From the NCBI GenBank assembly GCA_965224205.1, contig CBDCYN010000032.1:124001-188000 (forward strand): DNA of 64,000 nt, written 5' to 3'. This DNA comes from CBDCYN01 sp965224205 (GTDB taxonomy: Bacteria; Planctomycetota; Phycisphaerae; Phycisphaerales; Phycisphaeraceae). The position numbers and the translations under genes are program-made. Position 1 is the stretch's first letter, and every line of letters begins with the position of its first letter. Shown one piece after another: positions 62,325 to 64,000 of this stretch. The notes beneath the pieces are model-generated. The model did no database searches and had not been told where the DNA came from. It was given only the letters and a program-made list of their open reading frames with translations.

Positions 62325-63830
62325 ATGAAGACACGTTTGATCGTACCTTTCCTGACCCTTCCGCTGGCTTCGATCTCACAAGCAGCTCTGAGCTCGGCGG
62401 AGTTTTCAGCTGTTTTTAATGTCCGCGACGTGGACGCCAACAACTACCAGGGGAGTTTGTTCTACCTCAATGACAACATCAACGAGGACGGCCATCTCTT
62501 AGCGGGCCAGATCGGCTGGGGCGCGTGGGAGATCAATCCCAGCGGCGCCGCCGTGAACATGATCCAGACCAACCAAACGCTCACCCAAGACAATACCGGC
62601 GTGTTCTTCGATGATACGACCGTGCCGATCGGTGACCGCTCGGTCCCGATCGGGGCCAAGTCGGTAGTACAGATCGGGAATTACAACTTCATGGCTGCTA
62701 ACAATCACGCGGGGATCGCCCGGTTCGCCAACCAGGGCCCGGGCGCGTGGGACCCTGCCGCGACGAATATCAGCGGCCAGCTGGAGCTGGGCCCCAACGG
62801 GCAGCTACGGACGCTCACCGACGGGGCGGGCAACGCGTTCGCCTCGGAATCGCTAACCGTCGACGGCTCTCTATTGATCTCTAATGAATCGAGCTCCAGC
62901 GGCAACACCGCCCGGGTCCACGCGTTCAACGTTCAGAACTTCCTCGATGACTTTACGCTTAATCATGCATGGACCGCTGACGTCACCGGCCACCCGGATC
63001 TGGTCAATACCCAGCCCCGGTTCCGGGGGATCGCCAATGGGTCCAACGGCTTCGCGTATGGGGTCGATACCGGCAACGGCGGGTCGGGCAGCGTCTGGGC
63101 GTTTGACCTCACGGACGGGACGCCGACGAAAGTGATCGATTACCTTGATCCCGCCGACACGACCGGGTCGGATGTGAGCTTCCTAGGCGAGACGTATCAA
63201 GGGTTCGCCAGCATTGTTCACGACGGAGAACTCTGGGTCGCCGGCACGGGCGGGTTTATCAGCAGCTTCGATCTGACCAGCCCGACCAGTGTCGACCCCG
63301 CCTCGCGAGTCGATGTTGATTTTACCCAGCTGCTGGTCGATGCCGGGGCCGCGGAAGAGCCTGCGGACCCCAACACCGACCCGGCGGTGGCGATCTACGG
63401 GATCGCTGCTGAAGGCGAGACCCTGTGGGTGTCTTACGAATCCAAAGGTGAAACGCCTAACCGCCGTGTGGCGGTTTTTGACATGGGCAACGCCGTCGTG
63501 ATCCAGGACCCGCTGCCGGGCGATGTCGACCTTGATGGGGAGGTGGGCTTCGTTGATTACCTCATATTCCAGGGCAGCTATGATGGCCCCGGCGGGTGGA
63601 ATGAAGGCGATTTTGATGGGGACGGTTGGGTCGGCTTCACGGACTACCTCTTGATGCAAGCTAATTTCGGGAACACTGAATCGTCACCTTCACTGGCATC
63701 GGCTAGCTTGCAGATCGAGTCCTTCGCCCAAGCTTTGTCCATCCCCGAGCCGGGAACGCTGGCGATTTTAACGCTTGGCGCGATCGGGTGGGTGCGGCGG
63801 CGACCCGGGGCTTGCGTCCTTAGGGCGTAG
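62325..63830 (+). CDS. Exported dockerin-like PEP-CTERM protein
   Basis: The 501-residue protein has a signal peptide (LIVPFLTLPLASISQAALSS), a beta-propeller-like middle (GIARFANQGPGAWDPAATNI, YGVDTGNGGSGSVWAFDL), then a dockerin-type repeat pair (GDVDLDGEVGFVDYLIFQGS and GDFDGDGWVGFTDYLLMQAN) with calcium-binding Asp. The end is a PEP-CTERM sorting signal: IPEPGTLAILTLGAIGWVRR. Such proteins are processed by exosortase and end up on the surface or in the matrix. ATG 62325 is chosen because gaggag lies just before it. No exosortase gene is in the window. Confidence 0.9.
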   Translation: MKTRLIVPFLTLPLASISQAALSSAEFSAVFNVRDVDANNYQGSLFYLNDNINEDGHLLAGQIGWGAWEINPSGAAVNMIQTNQTLTQDNTGVFFDDTTVPIGDRSVPIGAKSVVQIGNYNFMAANNHAGIARFANQGPGAWDPAATNISGQLELGPNGQLRTLTDGAGNAFASESLTVDGSLLISNESSSSGNTARVHAFNVQNFLDDFTLNHAWTADVTGHPDLVNTQPRFRGIANGSNGFAYGVDTGNGGSGSVWAFDLTDGTPTKVIDYLDPADTTGSDVSFLGETYQGFASIVHDGELWVAGTGGFISSFDLTSPTSVDPASRVDVDFTQLLVDAGAAEEPADPNTDPAVAIYGIAAEGETLWVSYESKGETPNRRVAVFDMGNAVVIQDPLPGDVDLDGEVGFVDYLIFQGSYDGPGGWNEGDFDGDGWVGFTDYLLMQANFGNTESSPSLASASLQIESFAQALSIPEPGTLAILTLGAIGWVRRRPGACVLRA

Positions 63831-63900
63831 CACGGGATCAAGCGTCACGCGTAACGAGGCGTATTCTTCCATGATCTGCGGGCGGTGATTCGCAGGTACC

Positions 63901-64000
63901 GGTCCCGGATGACCATATGACGTGACCCGGTTACACAGCCGGGACATTGTCGGGGGTCGGGCACATCACCGATGCGGTGTTTCGATACACGATGCGAGTT
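63901..64000 (+). repeat. Dispersed repeat R1, copy C (runs to the window edge)
   Basis: It starts ccggtcccggatgaccatat and ends gatgcggtgtttcgatacac gatgcgagtt. In this copy the inner stem is GTGT with ACAC in place of GTA/TAC in copies A and D, a compensatory-looking change. Its downstream gene lies outside the window. Confidence 0.6.

Noticed and set aside
1..64000. tRNA or rRNA genes
   Set aside because: No cloverleaf with a GTTCGANTC arm in an intergenic region and no rRNA-like sequence was found by eye.

Overview
The window looks like a chromosomal piece of a planctomycete, most likely of the Phycisphaerae. It is GC-rich. It carries a dockerin plus PEP-CTERM exported protein, a planctomycete-type ECF sigma factor beside a Ser/Thr kinase with WD40 propellers, an orphan histidine kinase, a PilZ protein and a SpoIIE-type phosphatase. 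The assignment rests on gene content only; no rRNA is present.

Layout. 1-22.3 kb is mostly housekeeping: the start of xseA, two membrane-associated unknowns, a histidine kinase and PilZ protein, recQ, divergent purN/gluQ, a DUF192 lipoprotein, a SpoIIE phosphatase, an AAC(6')-like acetyltransferase, a SPOR-like lipoprotein, a GT-C glycosyltransferase with lipB, aroK, dnaN, iscX, and a redox pair made of a YHS-like zinc-ribbon protein and a flavoprotein/NapH-type ferredoxin fusion. 22.4-25.6 kb holds a PhnP-like hydrolase, an IS630-family element (1012 bp, TA-flanked), a 111-bp MITE-like element abutting it, and a frameshifted ABC ATPase. 25.7-39.5 kb is one minus-strand respiratory cluster. 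In transcription order it encodes an octaheme cytochrome c/cupredoxin giant, a free cupredoxin paralogue, CtaC, an A2-type CtaD with large extra domains, CtaA, CtaB, CtaE and CtaF. CtaA, CtaB and the ABC ATPase are broken only by single-base indels. 40-46.3 kb has an alpha-carbonic anhydrase, the iscR-iscS-iscU-erpA operon with a clear sigma70-like promoter, and aspS. 46.5-47.5 kb is a second, diverged IS630 element of identical length. 47.6-61.7 kb is an accessory block: an ECF sigma factor with a small partner, divergent from a WD40 Ser/Thr kinase, a TPR-CHAT protease-like protein, a DUF928 protein and, convergently, a 1874-residue two-partner-secretion-type exoprotein with an internal glycine-rich repeat and a proprotein-convertase P domain. 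62-64 kb is a PEP-CTERM/dockerin protein.

How the parts fit. In the respiratory cluster the octaheme/cupredoxin protein probably feeds CuA of CtaC, which has no haem domain of its own. The isc operon and iscX supply Fe-S clusters. The sigma/kinase/CHAT/DUF928/exoprotein block resembles the CHAT-DUF928-haemagglutinin neighbourhoods I know from cyanobacteria, here joined to planctomycete-style regulators, and is the strongest candidate for an undescribed surface system.

Three dispersed intergenic repeat families link the window: R1 (about 100 bp, foldable, often just upstream of a start codon), R2 (about 28 bp, mostly downstream of genes in the sense direction) and R3 (about 20 bp). I found no tRNA, rRNA, CRISPR array or convincing origin.
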